A stretch of DNA of 64,000 bases, taken from NCBI RefSeq assembly GCF_000247695.1, contig NW_004624801.1, forward strand, positions 703,911 to 767,910. The letters are read 5' to 3'. Under the pieces are notes generated by a model. It was not told the origin of the DNA, made no database searches, and saw nothing but the letters and a program-made list of their open reading frames with translations. The position numbers and the translations under genes are program-made. The stretch comes from Heterocephalus glaber. Taxonomy: Eukaryota; Chordata; Mammalia; Rodentia; Bathyergidae. Below, in pieces: positions 22,703 to 34,620 of this stretch. The stretch's first letter is position 1; each line of letters begins with the position of its first letter.

Positions 22703-25228
22703 TTTCTTAAAACTCTTGGTTGCTCATTTTGAGAGCTAAGCCTGGAATGTGGGGTTGGATCTAGAGCCTGACTTCTAAATTCTGCTACAACTGCTCATAC
22801 TTAGACCCAGAGAATAGGGGAGAAAGAGACAAGAAGACAAAGAGATCCCACTCTTGTGTCAGAGATAAAAAAAAATGATGTTTGAAAGTTTGGCTATGAT
22901 TAAGAATGCACTTCCTTTCCACTTTCATTTTCTTAAGAGACTTGAAATGAAAATTTGAATTGCTTCCAAATATAATTTTTGTTAGGCTGTTGCTTCTTTG
23001 AAAGATAAGAAATACTGAGTACAAATAAGAGTGAGAAGTTCAACTTTATAAGATTTATATATCTTGCAATAATATTGTTATAAAGTGACTCCTAACCTTG
23101 AAGATATAAAGAGCTTCCAATGAGTGACAATGAATAAAGTATAAATGTTTTCAAAGAAATAAAAATAGAATATACACATAGTGTACTTATCAAAGGTTTT
23201 ATTCGATTCATTAATTTATGAAGAAAGCCATAGATGTTAAAACTCATTCAAATGATGTGATTTATAGAAATGTATATTTTCTCTAAGAGACCAAATTTAT
23301 TTGCACTGCAAAAAACAAGAAACATTTGCATTGTTCCCAATTTCCAGTGACTTAACTTCTACCCTTTGAGATGAGTCAAATAACTTAATAATGACAAATA
23401 ATTAAATTGCATACACTGGTAGAATAAGATATTCCCTAGGGACACTCTAGAGGTAGACCATGGCCAGCATTCCATTGAGAGGACATTCTCGTGTTTCTTA
23501 TGCACCCCCATTTCCAAGGCCTGGATAGTTTTTCTTAACATGATTAAATTCTTAAAAATGAAATTAAATTATAGGAAGAACAAAGCAGAAATACCACATC
23601 GGTATCAAAGCCCACATTCTACTGGAAAAAAAAATTAGATGCAACAAAAAGCTTTATTTTAAATGCTGGTTTTAAACCATTATCTTCTGCATTTTCAGTT
23701 GTTTTTGTTTTTTTTTTCAATCTATAAGACTCTCCCCCTTCTCCTATGTCACATCCAGTGTTGATTTGTCTCCTGCTTTTAGCTCTACCAGGTCTGGACA
23801 TTCTCAAGGTGTGAAGACTTCCTCATAGCAAGTTCAGATAAAAAGGTTGAAATTACCGTGGTGAAACTCTTCCACAGGGGTTTGATTGAAAATGAATGAA
23901 GATCTAGAAATTTCCAGTAATTCTGCAGCCTGAATCCACTGGAACATCACAATATGTGAAAAATCAGAGTGAATCAGAGAATTTCCTAATCTTACAGCCA
24001 TTCGGACATGTGTGAACCCTTGATTTACTAGAAATTATGCATGGGAAGACACTGTCAAGATCAGATTTGTTTCAGATGAAAAGTTTCTAAACCCCTCCAG
24101 TATTTATAAAACAAAATTATATATTTTTAAAATTTCTATCAGATAGTTACATTTATACTTTGCCATGTTTGGGTGAACATTTAAATCCGAAATAGAATTG
24201 AGATTGACAGCACTTCTATTCTGCCACAATGTAATTGTTAATTGTTTTCAGAAGCCAAATAGAGTCTGAGAATGCAATGCCATTTACGTGTTTTCTAAAG
24301 ATCTTGACATTGTTCCTGCTCACTCACACAAACTCCCCACAAAGCCCATCTAGAAAGTTTATAAACAACATTTAATATATAATTCAAAGTTTATCCATAC
24401 CTTTAACTACTTGAGTGGTTAAAAATAAGATTGATTTCTTTCTACACCAGAAAAGTATCTTTCTAAAAGAATTTTGTCCTACTTGAAAGGGCAAAGGAAA
24501 GCCCATTTTGTTTGGAATTAGTGACTTTTCTCTCTGGTGAAGGTGGATGTTGAAGTTATCTTGCCATATTCACCAAGAGTATTAAATTGGCATAATATTG
24601 CCCAATTAAAATTCTACCAAATTAAGAAGTAAAAGTCACGGGATAATAAACAGATAATCTCCAAAAAAAAATAACCTAAAACTTTAGTTGCTTCTGTAGA
24701 AAATAAATGGGAGTCTATAGACATGGATGAGGAGGAAATAGAAGGAAGGAGATTCACTTCATTTTTTAAAAATTCTCAAGCTTAGTTTTTAACCATATTT
24801 ACACATTGCTCCCATATAATAGTAATAAAATAGCCTAGTCCTAATTATATAAAATTAAAACTATATCATGTCTAAAGGTTGGGAAAATTGTATAGATTTA
24901 TATAAATTGTCATGATAAATTTGTCATGATACTTAAATAAAAAGGGCAAGTTGCAAAAATAATCTTAAATAACTCAATTATTTTTGTGTGAAATAATCTA
25001 GAAGCATGCATGTTAGATTTCTTTCACTCTTTAAGAGGATTTTTTACAGGAAAAGGAGAAATTGAAGGTCTCAATACTTCATGTTGTGTGGATACCTTTT
25101 TAATGACAATGGACACAGAGTGTTTATTATGTAACTCTTCTTTAGGATTTTGAATTTATTAACATATTCGCTAATGATTCACTAAATAATGAGTTAACAT
25201 GCAAGTAACACAATGAAAAATATTACAT
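22703..25228. other. Unannotated AT-rich spacer
   Basis: About 2.5 kb with no gene or repeat family I can name. Minus-strand frames at 22785-23024, 23359-23541 and 23619-23807 are unsupported. Confidence 0.45.
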
Positions 25229-25241
25229 CTGTAATTTTTTC

Positions 25242-25318
25242 TTTTTGTACAGGGATCAAACTCAGGACCTTGTGCTTGCAAAGCAGGCAGTGGAACCATT
25301 GAGCCAAATCCCCAGCCC
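25242..25318 (-). mobile_element. ID-type SINE
   Basis: Antisense ID: TGTACAGGGATCAAACTCAG, GACCTTGTGCTTGCAAAGC, TTGAGCCAAATCCCCAGCCC. A possible TSD pairs CTGTAATTTT (25229-25238) with CTGTAACTTT (25325-25334), one mismatch. Confidence 0.9.
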
Positions 25319-25587
25319 TACCCAACTGTAACTTTTGAAGAAATATAAAGGCCCCATAGAAATATGAAAATTCTGTAACTTTTTTCCCTCAAAAGTTTAA
25401 CCTTTTCAACTGTCTTATTTGAACACTTAAGAGTTGTACTAATATTGATTATTGTCATCTCTAAATTAGAGTCTTTGTCATATTGATGAAGGAAAGACAA
25501 TTTTAAGAAATTATAATAAATGATTAAATTTAAGTTGTATTTCATTTGTAGATCATTCTGTTTGATTTTTAACTGAATAGGGTAAGT

Positions 25588-25775
25588 CATTGTTTCTCTA
25601 AGTATAGCCCTAGCCCAGTAACATCAATATTACTTCAAAAACTCATTAAAGAGAAATCATTATTTACCACTCCTTTGGACCAATCTTAACCTCTGGGAGT
25701 ATGGCCTAGCCATCTCTTTTTGAGCTAATTCTCTATGAGTCAGATTTGGTCTAAAGTTTGCAAGCCACAGATCTA
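25588..25775 (+). mobile_element. MER5A-like DNA transposon (hAT-Charlie type)
   Basis: Reads as MER5A end to end: CATTGTTTCTCTAAGTATAG, AATATTACTTCAAAAACTC, CTCTGGGAGTATGGCCTAG, then a 'TAATTCT...AAAGTTTGCAAGCCAC' end resembling the family's 'gattctaatg ... gagaaccactg'. Non-autonomous, no coding capacity expected. Confidence 0.65.
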
Positions 25776-26124
25776 GTAATAAACACCCTTATTTTTCTCT
25801 GTGAGAGCATATACTGAGAAATACTAGGAAACAACAATATCTAGCCAATAAAATTCCCAAATCATTTATTTGTGATTCATGTTATTCTGTCTCTACACAA
25901 ATATCCTCAGCCATTATGATTTCTGCATGATTCACTAGATGCCTTTTCTGCATCTGAGTAGCTGTCTCACAACAAACACTTCCAGTATTTGTGCATATAT
26001 AGATTTATATAATTTTGAGATAAATTTTGGATTGGTGAATTATTTTGAGATGATCCATAACTTCATGACTAATGGAAGAGTATCTATTGATATGTTAGTA
26101 AATTTTCCATCACGATAGCCCACA
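25776..26124. other. Unannotated spacer
   Basis: Nothing recognised. Confidence 0.45.
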
Positions 26125-26455
26125 CCCAAGATAATCAATTTCTAAAGAGAAAAATGGGACCTTTTGCTCACAGTTGTTCAGGTTCCAGCTCATGATTACC
26201 TCGCCCCATTGTGCCTGTATCAAAGCATCTTACCATGGCAAGAGCACATGGTGGAGCAAAAGTACTCGTCTTCACATCCAGGAGGCAAAAGAGAACAAGG
26301 AGGCCATTGGTGCTCCACATGCCCTGTGAGAGCACACCTCCAAAGACCAGAAGATCCCCCACTAGTCCCCGCCATTCAAGTTTCATCACCTTTTGATAGT
26401 GCCTCCCTGGGGACAAATTTTAATACGTGGGCCTTTGAAGGACATTGAAGTTCAA
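26125..26455 (-). mobile_element. MaLR LTR (MT/ORR1-like), antisense
   Basis: Antisense LTR: TTTGCTCACAGTTGTTCAGG, TACCATGGCAAGAGCACATG, TGGTGGAGCAAAAGTACTC, GATCCCCCACTAGTCCCCGC, TAGTGCCTCCCTGGGGACAA and ACGTGGGCCTTTGAAGGAC. Overlapping open frames on both strands (26164-26448) lie inside the LTR. Confidence 0.65.
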
Positions 26456-26774
26456 AACTGAACTTCAGCTTAAGTGACACAAAACAAACTATAAAATCAC
26501 TTTCAGTCAGTCTGTGATTCAAAGACATCAGTGAAACTATGGGAACATAATATGAATCTTAGAGTACATTTACATTTTCTGTAACGTTCTATACAAAATA
26601 GAGATCCAATTATGAACAGTAATCCCTCATTTATTTATGTAAACCTTGTTTTTTTTTTGTTGTACCATAATGCAAGAAGTGGTGTCTGCTTCACTTTTAA
26701 AACTTATAATTTTAAAATCTCATGTTTAGTAGATACCTCTTTCTAATAAAGATGAAAGTTTTTTTTTTAATTTT
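26456..26774. other. Unannotated spacer
   Basis: Contains T-runs at 26650 and 26760 only. Confidence 0.45.
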
Positions 26775-27212
26775 TTAGGAGAAGCTGCAGTGGTCTGAAC
26801 CAATGTTTTCTCAAAATCCATCCCCTCAGAACTTGATAATGTGTTCTTTTTTTATAGAATGTTTTTAGATATAATTAGGCTCATACTGGATTAGTGTCCT
26901 GGATTAAGGTTGGGTCTAGAACGAACACTGCTGTCTTTATTACAAGAGAGAACATAAAAAAGGAAGTCCAAGTGAAAATAAGAGGCTGGATTCAACCACA
27001 AGCCAAAGAAAGCCAAAGATTGCAGAAGCTACCAGAAGCAGGAAGAAACAAGAAAGGTTCCTTCCATAGAGGATTCAAAGGAAAGGACTAGGACCTTGAC
27101 AACACTGCTTCAGACTTTCAGATTCTGAGACTATGAGAGAATATATTTTTGTTGTTTTAAGCTACTCACTTTGTGTGACTTTGTTGTAGCAGCCCTGAGA
27201 ATTTAAGATAGA
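26775..27212 (+). mobile_element. MLT1-type MaLR solo LTR
   Basis: Sense MLT1: CAGTGGTCTGAACCAATG, AGAACTTGATAATGTGTTC, AGCTACCAGAAGCAGGAAG, TTCAGACTTTCAGATTCTG, ACTATGAGAGAATATATTTT, TGTTGTTTTAAGCTACTCAC and TTTGTTGTAGCAGCCCTGAG. The last four are the diagnostic MLT1 3' end. Confidence 0.85.
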
Positions 27213-27561
27213 AGTTGAAAAAGAAAAACAGTGATAACAATACAGTTTAGAAACAGAGCGCTATTCTGAACTCCAAAGCCAGGTCTGTTAGTTTGGAAGT
27301 ACCTCCAAGAGCTCTCAGCATTCCTTAGAAAACTGCACCCAAGTGGGAACAATGCTCTTCAGAGTTCATTCTTTGCCATCAGCACATCAGGTACTAGATT
27401 TCCAAAAGTTTAACAAAACACTTGAAAGAAAATTGGCTTCCCATTTTTTTTTTTTACTTACAAAAGTAGACAGCTATATTTTCCAAACAATATTTCACTA
27501 AGAACTGGTTCCTCAACATTTTAATAGAAGGTCAATGAAAAAAGAAAAAAGATTTAAGTAT
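27213..27561. other. Unannotated spacer
   Basis: Nothing recognised. Confidence 0.45.
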
Positions 27562-27577
27562 CCAAAAACTGAAAATA

Positions 27578-27630
27578 TTCTGCCGCTTGCCTCGCAAATG
27601 CAAGGTCCCAAGTTCGATCCCCTGTACCAA
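27578..27630 (+). mobile_element. 5'-truncated ID-type SINE
   Basis: Only the 3' two-thirds of an ID remains (TGCCGCTTGCCTCGCAAATG ... AGTTCGATCCCCTGTACC). The 16-base word CCAAAAACTGAAAATA occurs at 27562-27577 and 27627-27642 and serves as TSD, its second copy overlapping the SINE's ACC end. The A-box half is missing, so truncation happened at insertion. Confidence 0.9.
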
Positions 27631-27642
27631 AAACTGAAAATA

Positions 27643-28793
27643 GTTTATGCTAATCCTGGCTCTTGAAGATTCTTATGCCCAATGTGAGGCTCTGTAAAGT
27701 TCTCATGAGCCAGAAGTTAGGTTTCCTTTTTTCAAATAGATCACACACTTTTGGAGAAATGGACAATAGAATGTGGATCCATTCTGGGAGAATGGAAACT
27801 ATTTTTGGAGTTAAAAGGCTAAGATTTTAGTTCTAGCTCAATCATCCAACCCAGTTCTACTATCTAGGTTTTCTTTTCTGAAGCCCAGAAATACTGTCCT
27901 CCCTGTTCATGTTAGAGGACTTTTAGAAGGTTCAGCAACCATAGTTACATAATATTGCTCTATAAAAATGCTTTTATCCACATACCATGTCTTGTATCTA
28001 GTTGGTTGATAAAACCAGCATAATAAAACTGTAATATGTTGGAAAGCACCTTGAAAAATAGGATAAATTGTATAGATAGAAGACTGAATTTACTTCTTGA
28101 TTTTTCACATTTATTGATGCTACATTAGAAAGTCAAAGGAGTTCTCATTTAAAGACAAGATGATTTTTTTTTAAAAATCTACACATACATTCAGATTCTA
28201 CATAAACTTAAATTCCACTTTGGATGATAATACCTTTGCCTTTTCAGTAATATTTTTTATTTATGTTTTATTTCATTTTTGCCTTATATCTTCCAAAGGA
28301 TAGAAAAAGGAAGATATACCCAATGTCCTTCTATTATCACCCTATTTATTTTTTGTACTTTGTATGCCATGCACTGTATGTAATAAGACCCTTGGGTTTC
28401 AGGCTAAGAATAATATGTATGTGCCCATGAGTAAGTCATATTAATGAGCACGTAATGCAAACAAAATCATTAGGAATTCTGAAAACATTTTAATTTTCAA
28501 TTTCAAATGTTGAATGAAAATTATATATAGGTATATATTGTACTTTATAAATGTAGCAAAGCTTCTAATAATATAATACACACAGTTGTTGCTTTAGTAA
28601 AACCCATGATTGGTATATAAAATAAATTAATCATCATATTCTTTATTAAATATGAAAGCCAAACCAAAAAAAAAGAAGGTTCTCTTTTTCAGAAATCATC
28701 TAACTCATAACAAGCACACTATTATTAAAGAAATGTGGTCATTACTAGGGATTTTGTCATAATAACGAGTTGAACTATGAGCTCATGAAATGA
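27643..28793. other. Unannotated AT-rich spacer
   Basis: Nothing recognised. Confidence 0.45.
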
Positions 28794-28853
28794 ACCCACA
28801 CACAATCACACACACATGCACACACATACACACACGCTCACACACCACATACA
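28794..28853. repeat. Imperfect (CA)n microsatellite
   Basis: CA repeats broken by T and G substitutions. Confidence 0.95.
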
Positions 28854-28983
28854 TCATTGATTATGGTCTGATTTTACTTTTTCGTTAATTGAATTTTCTC
28901 CAAATCATGTGCATGCCTCTGCTTCTGTTGAAGATATTATCACTTTAATTAAAGCACATCCATGCATCCTCTGATGACTTGCA

Positions 28984-29418
28984 TATGGTTTGTGTGTCCC
29001 CCAAGGGTGCATGAGTTGCGAGCTTGGTTCTTAGTGTGACAATGCTAAAAAATCAATGAGATGCCAAAGATGTGGAGCCTAGGGAGAGGTCTTTGGGAGC
29101 ACTGCTTTCCGATGGGATTAGGTAGTTCTCAAGGAACTTCAGGTGGTTCTGGATCCCACTTTTTTCTTGTGAGTGTAATTTGTAATAAAATGAGCAAGAC
29201 TGCCTTTTCCTTTTCATTGGTTTCTTGCCTTGCAGTGTAACCTCGCACTTTAATGCCATCTACCGCGAGGTGATGCAGCCAGTGAGGCCTTTGCCAGACC
29301 CAGCACCATGATATTCAGACTTTCAACCTCTGAAACTGTAAGTTCAATAAACTTCTTTTCAGTACAAAGTACTCAGCCTCAGATATTTCACCGTAGTAAT
29401 GGAAAACAAACTAATACA
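28984..29418 (+). mobile_element. MaLR LTR (MT/MST-like), sense
   Basis: Starts ATATGGTTTGTGTGTCCCCC. A GATGGGATTAGGTAGTTCTC block follows in the middle. It ends with AACTGTAAGTTCAATAAAC (polyadenylation signal region), CAGCCTCAGATATTTCACC, GTAGTAATGGAAAACAAACT and AATACACC. The minus-strand frame at 29053-29259 is a shadow. Confidence 0.82.
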
Positions 29419-31282
29419 CCACACAGACACAGACAACATACCTATACTCAAAAAGTCTAAGCAATGTGAGTTAAGGCATTTTACATTTAAAGAACAAGAT
29501 CAATTGCCTGCACGAGTCACACTTTCTAGTGAATCATTTAATTCTATGGTTTAGTTTATTCATTTTGGAGTGAACTTTTCACTAAAAAATGCAGTGAATA
29601 TTTATTGTAGGTCTATAGATTAACTAGACTTTTAAAAAATTCAGTAGTATCCAGTTTCTAATCTTTTTTGCATAATATATGCAAAGAATGACTTATTACT
29701 TGTCACTTATAAAATCTCACATTTCCTCTGATTGTGGGAATTTCATAAAAACTGTCTCTGAAAAATAAAAATAAAATAGACTTTGGATATTTTGCCATGG
29801 TTTGCAGTATATATTTTGGTGTTCCATGCCAACTTTCCATTCTCTTCACCGAAGCATTTGTCTCAATTGTTAATGCAGAATATATTGAGCACAGAATTCC
29901 ATCCAAACCTGTTTTCCCCTAGTATACGTTTTAAAGGGGAAAAGGTCAGAATATTCCAATTAATTGACGTACTTCATCTGATTTATGCACCAAAGAATCC
30001 AAAATCGTGTCAGTTCACAATTTTCCATTTGTTTCTAGGGAGATTAATGATAGGTTTATTACTGAATTTATAATCCAAATTAAAGACAGAAAATGCTTCA
30101 CAAAGAGGTAGTATTCTGTTTATTAAGCACCAAATCTAGATACCTGGAAATTTCATTAGACAGACTCTCAAGGAAAATAGATTCAAATAATTGACTTTTC
30201 ATCTTGCAACCATAAGTAGAATCCTGTAATCGTTAACCTACAGCTACAATTTCAAGGCTGTGGACGGCCTTTGGAGGATATGGTTAATACCATCTTTTCA
30301 GGGTTGAATATCAGCAAGGTAGAAGTGGTGGGCAAGGAGCTAAAAATGGGTTTTCAGCACTCACTGCCATTCCAAATGAGATGTTATGTTTCCAACCAGC
30401 CTTCCATGGAAAGGAAAAGCAAGTAGGTGAGAAAAATAAAATTTTCCATGTGTTTATGGAGGGACAATACATTCTTTTCAGGAAGACTAGTAAAACTCTC
30501 TCCTCCCCAAACACTATGAACAACAACCCCCCAAAAATCTATAGAAATGATAAAATGTGTTTTAAAAAAACAGGATAATAACCATACTTTCAACTTCTCT
30601 GAAAATTAGAATATCAGTTATTAGTCCTGGCTTACCTAAATAAGCCTAGAGCTTTATCAGATAAACACCTTCATGTTTTTGTGTTTGTCTGTTGTTAGTT
30701 TATTGTATTTTTTTCTTTGTAGCTTAAAATAGCAGGAACAGTCACAAACCTTGGAAGAGCTGAAAATTTCTACCCATTTTATAATTTAATATCTCTTTAG
30801 AGTGTTTTGCAAAGACGCATCACAAGAACCAGAAACATAGATTCCAATCTGGCCCCTTCTGTCACCTGCTCCATTTGATCCTTTTTCATCCTGGAAAAGG
30901 GATGAGCATTCACCTGCACATCAATAAACAGGCATGAGCCATAATCCCACCTGTTCCCGCTCAGTCACCTTCCAACAGTCCAGTTGCTCCGATTAGCACC
31001 TTCATGAGTTTGGAGAAAGTGGATTTCCCATGGCTTTCTTCATGTACTCCCTCATATCTAACTTACCTGCAAGGCAAGTTTTTGTACGGTCAATCTGTAA
31101 TTTATGACATAATCTTGGAGACAAAAATGAACCCTATGCCACAGGGAGAGTTCTTAACATGTTTATCCCTTGTCACTTAGCTCTAACTCCAGAACTGTAT
31201 AGTTTTCTTAAGATTTTAGGTGTCACAGAGACATTGTATTGTGAAGGTAATAGCTGTATAGTTAAGGAAGCAAAGTCATAGT
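29419..31282. other. Unannotated spacer
   Basis: Nothing recognised. Several 65-96-codon frames on both strands (29703-30593) show no domain and overlap each other. Confidence 0.45.
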
Positions 31283-31480
31283 ATGACAGTTTGAGTCTTG
31301 TCTCTGTCACTATCGCTGTGACATTAGAAAGTTACCTCCCTTGCTGTGTCTTTTCTCATTTTAAAAGTGAAAGAGTCTATTTCATAAATTATGGTTAGAA
31401 AAAATGTATGAACATATGTAAAGTATTTAAGTGGCAGGCAAAAATAGGTGCAATACGAGTATTCACTGATACAATCATTA
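31283..31480 (+). mobile_element. MIR SINE
   Basis: A fairly complete MIR: AGTTTGAGTCTTGTCTCTG, TCACTATCGCTGTGACATTA, GAAAGTTACCTCCC, TCTCATTTTAAAAGTGAAAG, TATGTAAAGTATTTAAGTGG and CAGGCAAAAATAGGTGCAAT. Confidence 0.75.
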
Positions 31481-31744
31481 TCTCCTAATTTTTAAGTAAG
31501 AAGAATGCTGACAGTACTATATGTAATACCATTCCTAAAGTGCTAGCAAATTTATTGGAATAATGTAGTCACAAGTTAAAAACATGAAATGGTGGTGACA
31601 AAATAATTATCATTTCCAGGCGATAGAGTTGTCGATTTCAAAAAATCCAAGACATTTAACTGTGAAGCCATTATACAATGAAACAATTTGAAAAACAACA
31701 GCTTTTTTCAAAATAAAAATAAAAGTTCAGAAAAATAGTGGAAA

Positions 31745-31867
31745 AAATACCCTTCACAATGGAAACAATGGAAACAAAGCATAACATACCTAGGAATAAA
31801 TCTAAGAAATAAATACCCTTCACAACGGAAAGAAAGTATGAAATACATAGGAATAAATCTAAGAAAT
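31745..31867 (+). repeat. Tandem duplication within L1 ORF2
   Basis: Two adjacent copies (31745-31810 and 31811-31867). Both begin AAATACCCTTCACAA and end GGAATAAATCTAAGAAAT, with diverged middles. Confidence 0.85.
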
Positions 31868-31979
31868 ACTGTATTAAAGTTAAAAAAATAAATGTGCTGA
31901 GAAGCAGCATAAAAAATCAATTTAGTGAAAAGACATACTCTGGTTGTAGGTTGGAAAAGACACTACTAGGAAGATGTCG

Positions 31980-31981
<2 letters not shown>

Positions 31982-32010
<29 letters not shown>
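31982..32010. repeat. (TC)n microsatellite
   Basis: Uninterrupted TC repeat, followed by a TA-rich inverted repeat (ACTGATATATA and TATATATCAGT arms, 32024-32052). Confidence 0.93.
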
Positions 32011-32014
<4 letters not shown>

Positions 32015-32289
32015 TTGTAATACTGATATATATGTATATATATATATCAGTGTAATATCCATAATCTTGCCATTTAAAATTTGTAAATTTTATCATATGT
32101 TAAATGTGATTTAATAAAATTATTTCCAAATGTTTTCAAAATGACAAAATGCTTTAAAATTTCACCTAAAAATATACAAACAACATAACAGAGAAATAAT
32201 TTATAATTCACGATCCTATTAAATAATAAAATATGTGTATTTGGACTCCAAAAAGATAGTCTACTTAATGTAATAACATGGATAGATCA

Positions 32290-32850
32290 CTAATCAATGT
32301 AGCTTGGTACCCAGCCTACCACAAAGCCTCCACATAGTCCTCGTCTCTGATATTCATTCTTCCCTTCCTGCTCTCGATATTGATGAACTGTGTGAACATT
32401 AGAATATTGTGGAAACGATTGTATAGGTTCCTTATGTTAGCTTGGAAGTACACTGTGGCCTCTGTCTCACTCTTTTTCGTAGCACTTGCAATGGAGGAAG
32501 CTAACTATAATGTTCTGAGGATGTTCAGGGTGTCTCGAAGCAGAATTCCTTGCAGTAGTGAACTAAAGCTTCCTACTAAAAGTCAAAAGCCTCTGCCAGC
32601 ACGGATGGTGAGTATTCTGGGATGTGTATCCTCAGACTCAGTCAAACTTTCACATCACTGCAGCTCTGGGGCCATATTTACTTCAACCCATTAGCAATTC
32701 CAGGCCAGAACCTTCCCGTTGAGCTACATCGCTGTATCTGAATTCTAGAATAATAGGAACTATAAAATAGTACACATTTATTATTATTTTCAGCTACTAA
32801 GTTTTGATAAAATTCATTATACATTAATAAATAACTAATAGAAACTATAT
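32290..32850 (+). mobile_element. MLT1-type MaLR LTR
   Basis: Sense, diverged: GTGTGAACATTAGAATATTG, CAGACTCAGTCAAACTTTCA, CATCACTGCAGCTCTGGGG, GGCCAGAACCTTCCCGTTGA, ATTTTCAGCTACTAAGTTTT and AATAAATAACTAATAGAA at the end. The open frame at 32380-32694 is internal to the LTR. Confidence 0.7.
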
Positions 32851-32937
32851 AGATATAGAGAGATACAGATAACTTTAGGAGAAATAGAGAATCTGCTTAT
32901 ATTTCTTGGATTTGTTGTCAGTAATTTCAACTACCTA

Positions 32938-33235
32938 ACATACACAACTTAGAAGAGGAGAGAATTATTTGACTCACAGTTTCTCAAATTTCAGTCCACA
33001 GTCAGATGGCTCCAAGGCAAAAATGGCACTTGCACTGCAGAGCATGCTGGTTTGTAGTGGCCAGAAAGCAGAGCAGGCAAACAGTACCATAGAGGAAGTG
33101 GTCAGGGATGAGATACAATACCCCAATTCATGCCTCTGTGATCCACCCAAACATACCCTAAGTGTGCTTTGCAAATACTGGAGGTGGTTCTCAAGCTAAT
33201 GAAGTTGACAATCCAACGTAATTGTCACACTACTA
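32938..33235 (-). mobile_element. MaLR LTR (MT/ORR1-like), antisense
   Basis: TTTGACTCACAGTTTCTC, AGTCCACAGTCAGATGGCTC, CAAGGCAAAAATGGC, GAGGAAGTGGTCAGGGATG, then AATGAAGTTGACAATCCAAC. Same family as 47693-48100. Frames on both strands here are shadows. Confidence 0.6.
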
Positions 33236-33239
33236 AATA

Positions 33240-34620
33240 ATGGCATCAATATTAAATTACAGACCCAATATAGATGTAAATGTCAAGAAAATATAGAAAA
33301 CCACCCAAATAGTTCAAAAAATATTAAAATATACAATGTTGGATTTCATTGCTTTTATAATTAATTTAGCCAGATTTCATAAAGGAATATATTGCTAGAT
33401 TATGAATCATATAATAGAAACTATCTTTGCATTATATAATTCAATAAACAAAGTGAAATAAAGAATACATAAGTATGGTAGAGGATATATATATGTTATG
33501 TGGGTTTCATATGTATATATTAAGAGCTTTTATACAATTAGTAGTTGTAATGCACCATTAAATGATGTAATACATTAAGAGAAATAATACATTAAACCAA
33601 CTGAGTTTTATTCCAAAAATGATGGGTGATTTATATTATAAAATAAATTTTAAAATTATTATCTCAAAGTAGTGATAGAAGTTCATGTTTGAACATAGTA
33701 CAGACTATAACAAATCTGAGAGGTAAAAAATTTTCTAATAAAATGTTAAAAACTTTCAGCAATACAAGGATATATATCATTACCATTTTATTTAACATAC
33801 TGTATTTGGTTGAGTCCCTAAATCAAACATTTAGGAAAATAAAGGCAATATAAATGGCAATATAAATGTCTACACAAAGAAAAAATAACAATATTATGAG
33901 AAAAGACAAGCAATTCTGTGGATTAAAATCAAATAAAATAATCAATTTCTCTTCTATGCAAAAAGATAAATAAGAAACTTAACAACAGATATAATGAAAA
34001 TCTAGGCAAAATACACCTAGACATAGACCCTACAAAAGCTCTCTATAGAGATACTTATGAAACATCAGTATTCACTAAAATGAATCTAAATATTAAGAGA
34101 CAACTTCACTGATAGAAATATCAACATTCTAGTAATGTTCATTTTTCCTATTTTGGTCTACAGTTTCAGTGCTTACAGGAACAAATTAGTAACAAGAAAG
34201 ACAATTGTAAAATTAGTATTTTCCCCCCAATTGAAGATCAAGAAATACAACGCACATATAAGAATTTTAAATACTGTGTATGCAAATCATAAAGTCACTT
34301 TTGGTTTGTTTTTAAGACTTTGATAAACTATAAGATAACAAAAAATATTTGGAGTCTGTTGTATGAATTTAAATTTTAAATCAAATTCAAACTTGTGTAA
34401 TATTACTCATATGAAGAGTTTAATCCTTTTAGAAAAATTGTTTCCCGAGAGTCATCTACCGTAGATGTACCAAAATTTATTTTTTGAAATAATTAATCTG
34501 AAATTTATTCTAAAGTTATCAAGGCCTACACAATACAATTTAAGCAACAGATAGAACCAATTAAAAATTTCAAATTGTCAAAAGATATTTATGAATTTAC
34601 ATCTACCAAAAGTGAATGGC
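33240..34620 (+). mobile_element. Ancient L1 ORF2 (RT region) segment
   Basis: Sense, no open frame. It follows ORF2 in order: ATTACAGACCCAATATAGAT, CTGAGTTTTATTCCAAAAAT, AAAAACTTTCAGCAATACAA, CTACAAAAGCTCTCTATAG, AACATTCTAGTAATGTTCAT, TTGGTCTACAGTTTCAGTGC and AATTTATTCTAAAGTTATCA. It overlaps in ORF2 content with 31690-32280, so the two are separate copies or a duplication. Confidence 0.65.

Larger units (their letters stand above)
31690..32280 (+). mobile_element. Ancient L1 ORF2 segment
   Basis: Sense L1 ORF2 sequence downstream of the RT core. ACATACCTAGGAATAAATCT corresponds to the family's 'YLGINL' motif. GGAAGATGTCGATTCTC corresponds to the following 'kmsil' stretch, where a (TC)n has expanded. 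No open frame survives. An internal tandem duplication lies at 31745-31867. Confidence 0.7.

Noticed and set aside
26164..26448. 94-codon frame overlapping two frames on the other strands
   Set aside because: Lies wholly within an antisense LTR that recurs in the window.
31745..31867. CRISPR-like direct repeats
   Set aside because: Two adjacent copies without spacers, inside an L1 in rodent DNA.
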